From NCBI GenBank assembly GCA_036556805.1, contig DATBIS010000040.1, positions 1-57,859 on the forward strand: a stretch of 57,859 bases of DNA, given 5' to 3'. This document shows, piece after piece, positions 48,141-56,330 of the stretch. The notes under the pieces were generated by a model. The model was not told the origin of the DNA and did no database searches. It saw only the letters and a list, made by a program, of their open reading frames with translations. Positions within the stretch are counted from its first letter, which is position 1, and each line of letters starts with the position of its first letter. This stretch comes from DATBIS01 sp036556805 (GTDB lineage Bacteria; Actinomycetota; UBA4738; HRBIN12). The translations under genes and the position numbers were made by a program.

Positions 48141-48955
48141 CCGACGACGCGGCGCTCGCCCACGTTCCCGACGGGCCCGTTCCCTCCTCGCGCGGCGGGG
48201 CACGGTTGCTCGACCTCGTTCGCGTGATGGCGAAGCTGCGTGCTCACGACGGATGCCCGTGGGATCGCGAGCAGACGCACGCCACGCTCGCGCGGCACCT
48301 GCTCGAGGAGGCGCACGAGTTGCTGGAGGCCGTCGACACCGGCGATCCGGACCGGATCCGCGACGAGCTCGGCGACCTCCTTCTGCAGGTCGTGTTCCAC
48401 GCGCAGATGGCCGCCGAGGAGGGCGCCTTCGACGTCGACGACGTCGCGGAGGGGCTCGTGCGCAAGCTCGTGCACCGGCACCCCCACGTGTTCGGCGACG
48501 TCGAGGTGCGTGGCGCCCCGGAGGTCCTGGTGAACTGGGAGAAGCTCAAGGCGGAGGAAGAGGGCGGCCGAAGAGCCGTCGACGACGCCATTCCCGTCAC
48601 CCTGCCGTCGCTCGCACGCGCCGCGAAGGTGCAGCGGCGCGCCGCCGGCTGGGGCGGCTTCGGCTGGCGAACGACCGAAGCGGCGCTCGACGCGCTTCGC
48701 GAGGAAGTCGAGGAGCTCGCCGGTCACACCGATGCGGACAACGCCGAGGAGGAGATCGGCGACGTGCTCTTCGCGACCGTCGCGGTGGCGCGGAGCCTCG
48801 ACGTCGATGGAGAAACGGCGCTCCGTCGGACGATCAACGGCTTCGCGCGCCGCTACGAACGGTTCACCGAGCTCGCCGCGGAACGCGGGATCGACGTGGA
48901 GGCGCTGTCGGAGGCCGACGCGCGGCGCCTGTTCCGCGAAGCGCGCGAGCCGTGA
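48137..48955 (+). CDS. mazG: MazG nucleoside triphosphate pyrophosphohydrolase
   Basis: 272 residues, with two MazG-type helical domains. The first carries CPWDREQTHATL (43-54), LLEEAHELLEAV (near 58-69) and DELGDLLLQVVFHA (near 77-90), the EExxE and ExxD metal sites. The second has FGWRTTE, LREEVEELA and EEIGDVLFATVAVAR. It hydrolyses non-canonical or excess NTPs to monophosphates. GTG 48137 overlaps the parvulin gene; the stop overlaps the following GNAT gene. The neighbourhood mfd-mazG-eno is the actinobacterial standard. Confidence 0.94.
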   Translation: MTDDAALAHVPDGPVPSSRGGARLLDLVRVMAKLRAHDGCPWDREQTHATLARHLLEEAHELLEAVDTGDPDRIRDELGDLLLQVVFHAQMAAEEGAFDVDDVAEGLVRKLVHRHPHVFGDVEVRGAPEVLVNWEKLKAEEEGGRRAVDDAIPVTLPSLARAAKVQRRAAGWGGFGWRTTEAALDALREEVEELAGHTDADNAEEEIGDVLFATVAVARSLDVDGETALRRTINGFARRYERFTELAAERGIDVEALSEADARRLFREAREP

Positions 48956-49731
48956 CCGGCGAGCTCGAGCGCGCCCTCGAGCTCGCGCGCTGGACGGTCG
49001 AACGAACGAGCACGCGGATCGAGCCGTGGGCGTTCGGCACCGCGTTCTTCAACGACGACTTTCCCAAGCGGTACGACGCGAACTTCGTGCGCTTCGATCG
49101 CACGGCCGTGGACGTCGCGGCCGACCGGATCGCGAAGGAGGCGGACAGGGCGCTCGCGGGCCTGTCGCACCGCAAGGTCGAGGTCGAGGACGAGGCCGTC
49201 GGGGCCGGGCTGGCGCCGGGGCTTGTCGCGGACGGCTACGGCGCAGATCGCACGGTGGTGATGGCGCTCCGTCGCAACCCCGACCGGCCGGGTGGCGTCG
49301 GCGTGGACGAGGTGTCGTTCGAGGAGATCCGAGACCATCTCGTCGACGTCAACCGCGAGGAGCGCTGGGGACAGGAGCCGGGCGTGGCGGAGATGCTCGC
49401 CGACTTTCGGCGCGCGCTGGTCGAGGGGATCGGCGCGAGGTTCTTCGTCGCGCGCGCCTCCGACGGCACGATCGCGAGCTCGTGCGAGCTCTACGTGCAT
49501 GGCGCGGCGGCGCAGGTGGAGAGCGTGGGAACGCTGCCCGCACAGCGCGGGCGCGGCCTCGCCCGCGCGTGCGTCCTGCGGGCCGCGGACGAAGGGCGCG
49601 CCGCCGGCGCCCATGAGGTCTTCATCTGGGCCGACGCGAACGACTGGCCGCAGCACCTGTATGAGCGGCTCGGCTTCGACCCGATCGGTCACGTCTGGTC
49701 GTTCCTGAAGGAGCCGCGCGGAACGGCCTGA
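48952..49731 (+). CDS. GNAT-family N-acetyltransferase
   Basis: 259 residues. The N-terminal 100 residues (EPWAFGTAFFNDDFPKRYD region) form a lead domain typical of a group of actinobacterial two-part acetyltransferases; the GNAT core is C-terminal. The CoA loop is AQRGRGLARA (near 197-206), and HLYERLGFDPIG near 240-251 is the closing motif. The substrate is unknown. GTG 48952 overlaps the mazG stop by four bases, so it is co-translated with it. It is not part of the mycobacterial mazG-eno neighbourhood. Confidence 0.87.
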   Translation: MTGELERALELARWTVERTSTRIEPWAFGTAFFNDDFPKRYDANFVRFDRTAVDVAADRIAKEADRALAGLSHRKVEVEDEAVGAGLAPGLVADGYGADRTVVMALRRNPDRPGGVGVDEVSFEEIRDHLVDVNREERWGQEPGVAEMLADFRRALVEGIGARFFVARASDGTIASSCELYVHGAAAQVESVGTLPAQRGRGLARACVLRAADEGRAAGAHEVFIWADANDWPQHLYERLGFDPIGHVWSFLKEPRGTA

Positions 49732-49758
49732 AATCCCGGCGGAACGCGAGGTCTCCGG

Positions 49759-49764
49759 TAGCAT
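49759..49764 (+). promoter_or_regulatory. -10 box of eno (leaderless or near-leaderless)
   Basis: TAGCAT, ten bases, ATG 49775; no purine-rich ribosome site is present in between. Confidence 0.55.
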
Positions 49765-49774
49765 CGTTCCCCCG

Positions 49775-51055
49775 ATGTCGACGATCGACTCCGTCCACGC
49801 CCGGGAGATCCTCGACTCCCGAGGCAATCCCACCGTCGAGGTCGACGTCTGGCTGGACGACGGCGGGTTCGGGCGCGCGGCCGTGCCGTCGGGCGCGTCC
49901 ACCGGCGAACACGAGGCGCTCGAGCTCCGCGACGGCGATCCCGGCAGGTTCGGCGGCAAGGGCGTGCTGCGGGCGCTCGCCGGGGTGAACGATCGGATCG
50001 GCCCGGAGGTGCGCGGCCTCGACGCGCTCGACCAGCGTGCCGTGGACCGGCTCCTCATCGACCTCGACGGCACGTCGTCGAAGTCGGAGCTCGGCGCGAA
50101 CGCGCTGCTCGGCGTCTCGCTCGCGGTCGCGCGCGCGGCGGCGGATTCGAGCGGGGTGCCGCTGTATCGGTACCTGGGTGGGCCGAACGCGCACGTGCTC
50201 CCCACGCCGATGCTGAACGTGATCAACGGCGGCCTGCATGCCGACAACGAGCTGGAGCTCCAGGAGTTCATGCTGGTGCCGGTCGGCGCCGCGTCGTTCT
50301 CCGAGGCGATGCGGTGGGGCGCCGAGTGCTTCCACGCGCTACACGATCTCTTGCGGGGCAAGGGACTCGCGACGGCGGTCGGCGACGAGGGCGGGTTCGC
50401 GCCCCAGGTCGCCACCGCGGCCGAGGCGCTCGAGCTGCTCCTCCTCGCGATCGAGTCGGCCGGGCTCGACCCCGGCGAGGAGGTCGCGCTCGCGATGGAC
50501 CCCGCCATGAGCGAGCTCGTGTCCGAGGACGGTCGCTACCGGCTTGAGGGCACCGATCGCACGGCGGGAGACATGGTGGGCTTCTGGTCCGACCTGCTCG
50601 ACCGGTTCCCGATCGTCTCGATCGAGGACGGGCTTGCCGAGGACGACTGGGAGGGCTGGGCGATGCTCACGCGCGAGCTCGCCGCTCGCGTGCAGCTCGT
50701 GGGGGACGATCTCTTCGTCACGAACCCCGAGCGGCTCGGGCGAGGCGTCCGGGAGGGGGTCGCGAACGCGATCCTCGTGAAGGTGAACCAGATCGGAACG
50801 CTCACCGAGACGCTCGACACGATCGCGATGGCCAAGCGCAACGGGTACGGCGTCGTGGTGTCGCATCGCAGCGGCGACACCGAGGATCCGACGATCGCCG
50901 ACGTCGCCGTGGCCACCGACGCCGGCCAGCTCAAGAGCGGGGCGCCCAGCCGCGGTGAGCGCACCGCGAAGTACAACCAGCTGCTCCGCATCGAGGAAGA
51001 GCTCGGCGACGCCGCGCGGTACGCGGGGCGCACGCTGCTCGCCGGAGGTCGATAG
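49775..51055 (+). CDS. eno: Enolase
   Basis: 426 residues. It converts 2-phosphoglycerate to phosphoenolpyruvate. ILDSRGNPTVEVDV (12-25), GASTGEHEALELRD (near 40-53), NGGLHADNELELQEFM (near 150-165), the metal ligands in AMDPAMSEL, SIEDGLAEDDWEGW and GDDLFVTNP, catalytic Lys in VKVNQIGTLTET and SHRSGDTEDP are all in place. The substrate-loop NGGxHADN has Leu where Glu or Ala is common. ATG 49775; the divIC-like gene starts four bases after the stop. Confidence 0.97.
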   Translation: MSTIDSVHAREILDSRGNPTVEVDVWLDDGGFGRAAVPSGASTGEHEALELRDGDPGRFGGKGVLRALAGVNDRIGPEVRGLDALDQRAVDRLLIDLDGTSSKSELGANALLGVSLAVARAAADSSGVPLYRYLGGPNAHVLPTPMLNVINGGLHADNELELQEFMLVPVGAASFSEAMRWGAECFHALHDLLRGKGLATAVGDEGGFAPQVATAAEALELLLLAIESAGLDPGEEVALAMDPAMSELVSEDGRYRLEGTDRTAGDMVGFWSDLLDRFPIVSIEDGLAEDDWEGWAMLTRELAARVQLVGDDLFVTNPERLGRGVREGVANAILVKVNQIGTLTETLDTIAMAKRNGYGVVVSHRSGDTEDPTIADVAVATDAGQLKSGAPSRGERTAKYNQLLRIEEELGDAARYAGRTLLAGGR

Positions 51056-51059
51056 GGCG

Positions 51060-51389
51060 ATGGCGACGCGGCAGCTCGAGCGGCGCAAGCCCCGCGTTCG
51101 GGTCACCGCACGCGCGGCCGTGCTCCTCGTGATCGTGCTCGTGCTGCTCGCGTTCGGGATGGCGCCGCTCCGCGCGTACATGGACGAGCGCGCGAAGATC
51201 GCCGAGCTCGAGCGGCAGACCGAGGTGCTCCAACGGGCCACGAGCCATCTCGACCAGCGGGTCGCGGAGCTGAACGACCCCGCGGAGCTCGAGCGCATCG
51301 CGCGAGAGTGCCTCGTGATGGTAAAGCCCGGCGAGACCGCATTCGTGCTCGTGCCCGAGCACGAGGGCCAGCCCGTCGCCGACTGTTAG
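51060..51389 (+). CDS. ftsB: FtsB/DivIC-family septum protein
   Basis: 109 residues. One membrane span (about 17-37) is followed by a coiled coil (ERAKIAELERQTEVLQ region, 42-70) and the conserved NDPAELERIARECLVMVKPGE end (near 73-93). FtsB/DivIC joins FtsL and FtsQ in the division complex and relays activation to septal peptidoglycan synthesis. It occupies the place of Rv1024 directly after eno. ATG 51060 has a GGAGG ribosome site. The stop overlaps that of the convergent GNAT gene. Confidence 0.92.
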   Translation: MATRQLERRKPRVRVTARAAVLLVIVLVLLAFGMAPLRAYMDERAKIAELERQTEVLQRATSHLDQRVAELNDPAELERIARECLVMVKPGETAFVLVPEHEGQPVADC

Positions 51390-52249
51390 CGCGGCGGCTC
51401 GAACCCGACGTCCGCCGACTCGCACACGCGGCGATAGCCGATCCGCTCGTAGATCGCGTTCGACGTCGGGTTCGAGAGGTCGGTGTAGAGGAAGCAGAAG
51501 CGCCGTCCGTTCTCGAGCAGCCACGCGCTCACGGTTGCCACGAGCGCGGTGGCGTACCCGCGCCGTCGGTGATCCTTGGGCGTGTACACGGGCCCCACGC
51601 GGATGCCGTTCGGCGTCCGCCCGCCGAAGCCGGTCACGCTCACCGGTTCGCCGTCCTCCCAGATCCAAAAGCCGGCGTCCGTCTCGCCGGAGAGCCGCTG
51701 GTCGAGCATGCGCTCGGCTTGGTCCTCCTCCGCCGCCCGATTCGCGGGGAGCGCCTCTGCGCGGAACGCGCGCAGCCAGTCCAGCAGCAGACCTCGATCG
51801 GATTCGGTGGCGACACGCGGCGTGCCGGCGACCGCCGGGACCTCGAGCACGGCCTCGAGCGCGTACACCCCCTGCGCCATCCGGGGGGTCGCACGCGCGC
51901 CGGTCATGTCGCTCCACCGTCGCGCGAAGGTCTCGGCGTGGGGCTCGTTGGCGACGACGCCGGGCAGCTCGATGCCTGCTGCCGCGATCGCGTCGACGAG
52001 TGCCTCGATCACGCCGTTCGCGAGCGGCTCGGCAAGGATGAGGTTGAACGGGGCCGTGCGGAGTGCGGCGCCCACGACGGCACCTCCCTCCTCAGCGATC
52101 CAGAGCTGCTGCTCCGGGTAGAGGTCGGGCTGGTCGACGACGGTGCCGGCGACCCCGAGGATCAGGTTGTGGCGCGCCTCGTTGCGCAACAGGACCGGTT
52201 CGGCTTCGCGCAGGAACTCCCGAATGTCGGCGACGGCGCGCACCTGCAT
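51386..52249 (-). CDS. GNAT-family N-acetyltransferase (DUF4081-GNAT type)
   Basis: 287 residues, tandem architecture: an N-terminal degenerate acetyltransferase-like half (about 1-135, HNLILGVAGTV, EPHAETFARRW) and a canonical C-terminal GNAT domain (about 145-287) with VGPVYTPKDHRRRGYATALVATV near 217-239 as CoA loop and SNAIYERIGYRRV at the end. The type is common in Actinobacteria, where substrates are mostly unknown. It is the only minus-strand gene between mfd and the cyclophilin, and converges on ftsB with overlapping stop codons (four bases). Confidence 0.88.
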   Translation of the reverse strand: MQVRAVADIREFLREAEPVLLRNEARHNLILGVAGTVVDQPDLYPEQQLWIAEEGGAVVGAALRTAPFNLILAEPLANGVIEALVDAIAAAGIELPGVVANEPHAETFARRWSDMTGARATPRMAQGVYALEAVLEVPAVAGTPRVATESDRGLLLDWLRAFRAEALPANRAAEEDQAERMLDQRLSGETDAGFWIWEDGEPVSVTGFGGRTPNGIRVGPVYTPKDHRRRGYATALVATVSAWLLENGRRFCFLYTDLSNPTSNAIYERIGYRRVCESADVGFEPPR

Positions 52250-52280
52250 GCCCTCGATGCTACGGGCTCCGGCATCGGCC

Positions 52281-52310
52281 TTGACGTGCTCTTTCGCGGC
52301 GTGGGATCGT
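52281..52310 (+). promoter_or_regulatory. Candidate promoter of the S1-domain gene
   Basis: TTGACG (52281-52286), 18 bases, GATCGT (52305-52310). The -35 is good and the -10 weak; the leader to ATG 52354 would be about 35 bases. Confidence 0.35.
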
Positions 52311-52353
52311 GGGTGCTCGCTCCGGGGTGGCCGGGGAACGCGACAGCGAGCGA

Positions 52354-52740
52354 ATGGCTCGCGGAAGGGAGCACGACATCGCAGAGATCGAGGTGGGAGC
52401 CGTCGTCGACGGTTCCGTCCAGCGGATCACCCCCTACGGGGCCTTCCTCCAGCTCGAAGACGGCAGGCTCGGGCTCGTCCATATCTCCGAGGTGGACCGC
52501 AACTACGTGAAGGACGTGCACGACCACCTTCGCGAAGGCGACGTCGTGCAGGCGAAGGTCCTCGCGATCAAAGAGGACGGCAAGATCGATCTCTCGATCA
52601 AGGCGCTCCAAGACCCGCCCCCTCCGCGCCAGCGCCGGGGCTCGGACCCCGAGTTCGAGCAGATGCTGAAGAAGTTCATGCGCTCGAGCGAGGAGCGGCA
52701 GGTCGACTACAAGCGGGCCGTCGAGCACAAGCGCAAGTAA
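52354..52740 (+). CDS. S1 RNA-binding domain protein
   Basis: 128 residues. A single S1/OB domain occupies about residues 12-84 (GAVVDGSVQRITPYGAFLQL, GLVHISEVDRNYVKDVHDHL, VVQAKVLAIKEDGKIDLSIK), followed by a charged tail with EFEQMLKKFMRSSEERQVD. It resembles the general stress protein 13/YugI and Tex-like S1 stand-alone proteins that bind RNA or the ribosome. ATG 52354 gives the domain a short natural lead; GTG 52309 is an alternative. It is seven bases from the DUF501-Ppx gene, hence one operon. Confidence 0.88.
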   Translation: MARGREHDIAEIEVGAVVDGSVQRITPYGAFLQLEDGRLGLVHISEVDRNYVKDVHDHLREGDVVQAKVLAIKEDGKIDLSIKALQDPPPPRQRRGSDPEFEQMLKKFMRSSEERQVDYKRAVEHKRK

Positions 52741-52747
52741 CGGCCGC

Positions 52748-54118
52748 ATGCTCCGCGGGTCCGACGTGGCCGCGGTGCGCGCGCAGCTCGGCCGGGAGCC
52801 GACGACCCCCTTCACGGTCGTCGCTCGCTGCACCGGCGGTCACCCGCTCGTGATCCGCAACGCGCCGTTCGACGCCGACGGCCATCCGTTCCCCACGACG
52901 TACTGGCTGACGTGCCCCGACGCGCGTCGTTCGGTCTCGACCCTCGAGTCCGAGGGGTGGATCGCCCGGCTGAACGAGCGGGCCGAGGCCGACGCCGGGT
53001 TCGGTGAGCGGCTCGAGGCCGCGCACGCCGACTACGCGGGCGAGCGAGGCATCGTGGCGAGCGACTCGGCCGCCTGGGGCGGCGTGGGGGGAACCGCTCG
53101 AGGCATCAAGTGCCTGCACGCGCACTACGCGTACCACCTCGCCGGCGGCGAGGACCCCGTCGGTGCGTGGGTCGCCGAGCGTGTCGAACCGATCCATCCC
53201 GGCGCGCCCGACGTCCGCGTCGCGGCGATCGACCAGGGCACGAACTCGATCCGGCTGCTCGTGGCCGAACCGGCGCCGGGCGGGTTCACGGAGCTCGCGC
53301 GCGACCTGGTCATCACGCGGCTGGGGGACGGGGTCGACGCGACCGGTCGTCTCGACGCCGCCGCGCTCGACCGAACGATCGCGCAGCTCGCGCGGTACTG
53401 CCGGCGCGCCCGGGCCCTCCACGCGGAACGGATCCGCGTCGCCGCCACGTCCGCGGTGCGCGACGCCTCCAATCGTGGCGAGCTCGAGCGCGCCGTCCGC
53501 GACCTCGCCGGGTCCGAGCTCGAGGTCGTCGACGGCCGAACCGAGGCCGCGCTGTCGTTCCTCGGCGGCAGGCACGGCCTCGATCCGAAGGAGGGACCGT
53601 TCTGCGTGATGGACATCGGAGGCGGCTCCACCGAGTTCGTCGTGAACGGGCAGGCGATCTCGACGCAGATGGGGAGCGTCCGGCTCACGGAGCGTTTCAT
53701 CCGGCACGACCCGCCGTCTCGCGAGGAGCTGGAGGCCGTGCGCATCGCAGTCGACGAGATCCTCGACGACGTCGAGTCCGCCGTGCCGGTCGCCGACGCG
53801 CGCACGTTCGTGGCCGTCGCGGGCACCGTGACCACCACGCAGGCGGTCGCGCTCGGGCTGGCGTTCGACGACCCCGAACGCATCCATCGGTCGACGATCA
53901 CGCTCGCCGAGGCCGAGCGAACGCTCGACACCTTCGCCGCCATGACGAACGCTGAGCGCGCCGCGCTCCCGGTGATGCCGCCGGGGCGCGGCGACGTCAT
54001 CACCGCCGGCGTCGTGATCCTCGTCGCCGCGATGCGCCGGTTCGGCTTCCAGCGCGCGCTCGTGAGCGAGACCGACATCCTCGACGGTCTCGTCCTGGAG
54101 ATGCTCGGCATCGGGTAA
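52748..54118 (+). CDS. ppx: DUF501-exopolyphosphatase (Ppx/GppA) fusion protein
   Basis: 456 residues. Residues 1-150 are a DUF501 domain (TPFTVVARCTGGHP, FPTTYWLTCP, KCLHAHYAYHLAGGEDPVG); residues about 156-456 are a Ppx/GppA phosphatase of the ASKHA fold with AIDQGTNSIRLL (160-171), TSAVRDASN, DIGGGSTEFV near 297-306 and a late GRGDVITAGVVIL. It hydrolyses polyphosphate or the pppGpp 5'-phosphate. In M. tuberculosis these are two adjacent genes, Rv1025 and Rv1026; here one uninterrupted frame joins them through IHPGAPDVR. The usual DCGTNS is DQGTNS. Confidence 0.92.
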   Translation: MLRGSDVAAVRAQLGREPTTPFTVVARCTGGHPLVIRNAPFDADGHPFPTTYWLTCPDARRSVSTLESEGWIARLNERAEADAGFGERLEAAHADYAGERGIVASDSAAWGGVGGTARGIKCLHAHYAYHLAGGEDPVGAWVAERVEPIHPGAPDVRVAAIDQGTNSIRLLVAEPAPGGFTELARDLVITRLGDGVDATGRLDAAALDRTIAQLARYCRRARALHAERIRVAATSAVRDASNRGELERAVRDLAGSELEVVDGRTEAALSFLGGRHGLDPKEGPFCVMDIGGGSTEFVVNGQAISTQMGSVRLTERFIRHDPPSREELEAVRIAVDEILDDVESAVPVADARTFVAVAGTVTTTQAVALGLAFDDPERIHRSTITLAEAERTLDTFAAMTNAERAALPVMPPGRGDVITAGVVILVAAMRRFGFQRALVSETDILDGLVLEMLGIG

Positions 54119-54121
54119 CCT
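54116..54121 (+). promoter_or_regulatory. -10 box of cyclophilin gene (leaderless)
   Basis: TAACCT, whose first three bases are the ppx stop codon; eight bases later GTG 54130 starts the cyclophilin. Confidence 0.5.
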
Positions 54122-54129
54122 TCGTCGCC

Positions 54130-54939
54130 GTGGCGAACAAGCGCACCCGCGAACGCCAGCTCGCGAAGCTCGCCGCGCGGCGCCAGGCGGAGCGCGCGAG
54201 TCAGATCCGCCGCCGGAACCGTCTGGTCGCCGGCGCGGCCGGGATCGTCGCCGCAGCGCTCGTCGCGACCGCGGGATTCGCGTTCATCGGCGGCAAGGAG
54301 CCCGCCGCCTCGCCGACGCCGACACCGTCGGCGACGACGACGCCGGAGCCCTCGGTCGCGTGCCGCGGCAAGGTTCCGAAGGCCGCGTCGAAGCCGAAGC
54401 CGTCGTTCAAGAAGGCGCCGAAGCTGACGGTCGACGAGCAGGCCACCTACACGGCGACAATGGTGACGTCGTGCGGCACGATCGTGATCGAGCTCGACGT
54501 GAACAACGCCCCCGAAACCGTGAACTCGTTCGTGTTCCTCGCCGGCAAGCACTTCTACGACGGGCTCACGTTCCACCGGATCGACCCGAGCATCAGCATC
54601 ATTCAGGGCGGCGACCCGGTGGGCGACGGCAGCGGCGGCCCCGGGTACTCGATTCCCGACGAGCTCACCGGCGAGGAGTCCTACGTGCCCGGCACGCTCG
54701 CGATGGCGAACGCCGGCCCCGACACCGGCGGGAGCCAGTTCTTCTTCGTCTACGGGCCGAACGGCGAGGCGAATCTGTCCCCGAACTACACGATCTTCGG
54801 CCACGTCACCGAGGGCCTCGACGTGCTGAAGAAGATCTCGAAGATCCCGACCGTGGATCCCAACGCGACCGCGCCGGGACCGGGCCAGGCGCCGAGCAAG
54901 ACGGTGTACATCGAGTCGGTGACGGTCGAGGAGTCCTGA
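54130..54939 (+). CDS. Membrane-anchored cyclophilin-type peptidylprolyl isomerase
   Basis: 269 residues. The N-terminus is strongly basic (ANKRTRERQLAKLAARRQAE), then one membrane span (about 33-55), a Ser/Thr/Pro linker and the cyclophilin domain (about 105-267). Active-site features: FHRIDP (with the catalytic Arg), IQGGDPVGDGSGGPGY, and GGSQFFFVYG, matching the bacterial PpiB type. It folds proteins outside the membrane. GTG 54130; it lies 12 bases after ppx and converges with the nucleotide-sugar dehydrogenase. Confidence 0.92.
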   Translation: MANKRTRERQLAKLAARRQAERASQIRRRNRLVAGAAGIVAAALVATAGFAFIGGKEPAASPTPTPSATTTPEPSVACRGKVPKAASKPKPSFKKAPKLTVDEQATYTATMVTSCGTIVIELDVNNAPETVNSFVFLAGKHFYDGLTFHRIDPSISIIQGGDPVGDGSGGPGYSIPDELTGEESYVPGTLAMANAGPDTGGSQFFFVYGPNGEANLSPNYTIFGHVTEGLDVLKKISKIPTVDPNATAPGPGQAPSKTVYIESVTVEES

Positions 54940-54940
54940 C

Positions 54941-56260
54941 CTACAGGCGCACGACGTTCGGCGCGTCGATGCCGAGCGTGACGCCGCGTGCGTCGAAGAC
55001 GAGCGAGGCGCCGTTCACGAGCGCCTGCACGTCGATCCCCTCGTGCGCCGTGAGGATCACCACGCAGTCCTGCGATCTCACCGTCGCGTCGTCGAGCGGC
55101 ACGCTGGACCGACGGGCCCCCGCGAGCTCGACGGCCGGCACCAGGGGGTCGTGGAACGACACCCGTGCGCCTCGACTCGCGAGCCGCTCGAGGACCGCGA
55201 GCGCCGGCGACTCGCGCAGGTCGTCGACCCCTGCCTTGAACGCGATGCCCACCCCCAGCACGCGGGAGTTCCGAACCGGCCGGCCCGCGTCGTTCAGCGC
55301 CTCGGCGATGCGCCCGACCACGTACTCGGGCATCCGCCCGTTCACCTCGTTCGCATGCTCGATGAACTCAACCCGGTAGCCGAGCCGCTGCCCCGCGCGC
55401 CAGGACAGGTACGTGGGATCGATCGAGATGCAGTGGCCGCCCACGCCCGGTCCCGGCGAGAACGGCATGTAGCCAAACGGTTTGGTCGCCGCGGCACGCA
55501 GCGACTCCCAGATGTCGATGCCGAGCCCGTGCGCGAACATCGCGAGCTCGTTCACGAGGGCGATGTTCACCTGTCGGAAGGTGTTCTCGATGATCTTCGC
55601 CATCTCCGCCTCGCGCGTCGTCGCGGTCGTGACGACCTGGCGGACGACCTGGGAGTAGAAGGCGGCCGCGAGCTCGCGGCAGCGATCCGTGAGCCCCGCG
55701 ACGAGCTTCGGGGTGTCGGCGAGGCCATGGTCGGGCCGGCCGGGATCGATCCGCTCGGGCGAATACGCGAGCGCGAAGTCGCGTCCGGCGACGAGACCTC
55801 CGTGCTCGAGGATCGGGCGGAGGTGCTCCTCGGTCGTGCCGGGGTACGTCGTCGACTCGAGCACCACGAGCGATCCCGGCCGAAGGAACCGCGCGACGTC
55901 CTCGGCCGCGCCGAGCACGATCGAAAGGTCGGGCGCGCCGTCGGTGAGCGGGGTCGGAAGGCAGAGCACGATCACGTCGGCCTCGGCGAGCGGGTCGGGG
56001 GAGGACGCAAACCTCGCTCGGTCGAGCGAGGCGATCTCCGAATCGCGCACGTCGAGCACGCACGAACGCCCGGCCTTCAAGGAGCGGACCTTCTCCGGGC
56101 TGGTGTCGACGCCGAGCACGGGAAACCCCGCGCCCGCGATCCCCACGAGCAACGGAAGGCCCACGTAGCCGAGCCCGACGACGGCAACCGTCGCCTCTCG
56201 TTCACGAATCCGAACGGCGAGCTCGGCCAGCGGATCGACGCCGACGTCGGGACGCACCAT
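54941..56260 (-). CDS. Nucleotide-sugar dehydrogenase (UDP-ManNAc/UDP-GlcNAc 6-dehydrogenase, WecC/WbpA-like)
   Basis: 439 residues. The NAD domain starts at VAVVGLGYVGLPL (25-37); VLCLPTP (98-104), STTYPGTTEE (136-145), the catalytic region EMAKIIENTFRQVNIALVNE (219-238) and the nucleophile Cys277 in GVGGHCISIDP are intact. Enzymes of this group oxidise C6 of UDP-N-acetylhexosamines to uronic acids for surface polysaccharide. The GHCI form and the VGLPL start favour the WecC/WbpA branch over UDP-glucose dehydrogenase. No other polysaccharide genes are near, so it may serve a distant cluster. ATG 56260. Confidence 0.9.
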   Translation of the reverse strand: MVRPDVGVDPLAELAVRIREREATVAVVGLGYVGLPLLVGIAGAGFPVLGVDTSPEKVRSLKAGRSCVLDVRDSEIASLDRARFASSPDPLAEADVIVLCLPTPLTDGAPDLSIVLGAAEDVARFLRPGSLVVLESTTYPGTTEEHLRPILEHGGLVAGRDFALAYSPERIDPGRPDHGLADTPKLVAGLTDRCRELAAAFYSQVVRQVVTTATTREAEMAKIIENTFRQVNIALVNELAMFAHGLGIDIWESLRAAATKPFGYMPFSPGPGVGGHCISIDPTYLSWRAGQRLGYRVEFIEHANEVNGRMPEYVVGRIAEALNDAGRPVRNSRVLGVGIAFKAGVDDLRESPALAVLERLASRGARVSFHDPLVPAVELAGARRSSVPLDDATVRSQDCVVILTAHEGIDVQALVNGASLVFDARGVTLGIDAPNVVRL

Positions 56261-56318
56261 GCGAACGATGTCGGCGCGCTTCGCGGTGGGCTGTAGCGGG
56301 CACGTCCGGCCCCGGGTG

Positions 56319-56324
56319 TAGCCT
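56319..56324 (+). promoter_or_regulatory. -10 box of lipoprotein gene (leaderless)
   Basis: TAGCCT, six bases, GTG 56331. Confidence 0.5.
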
Positions 56325-56330
56325 CGCCTC

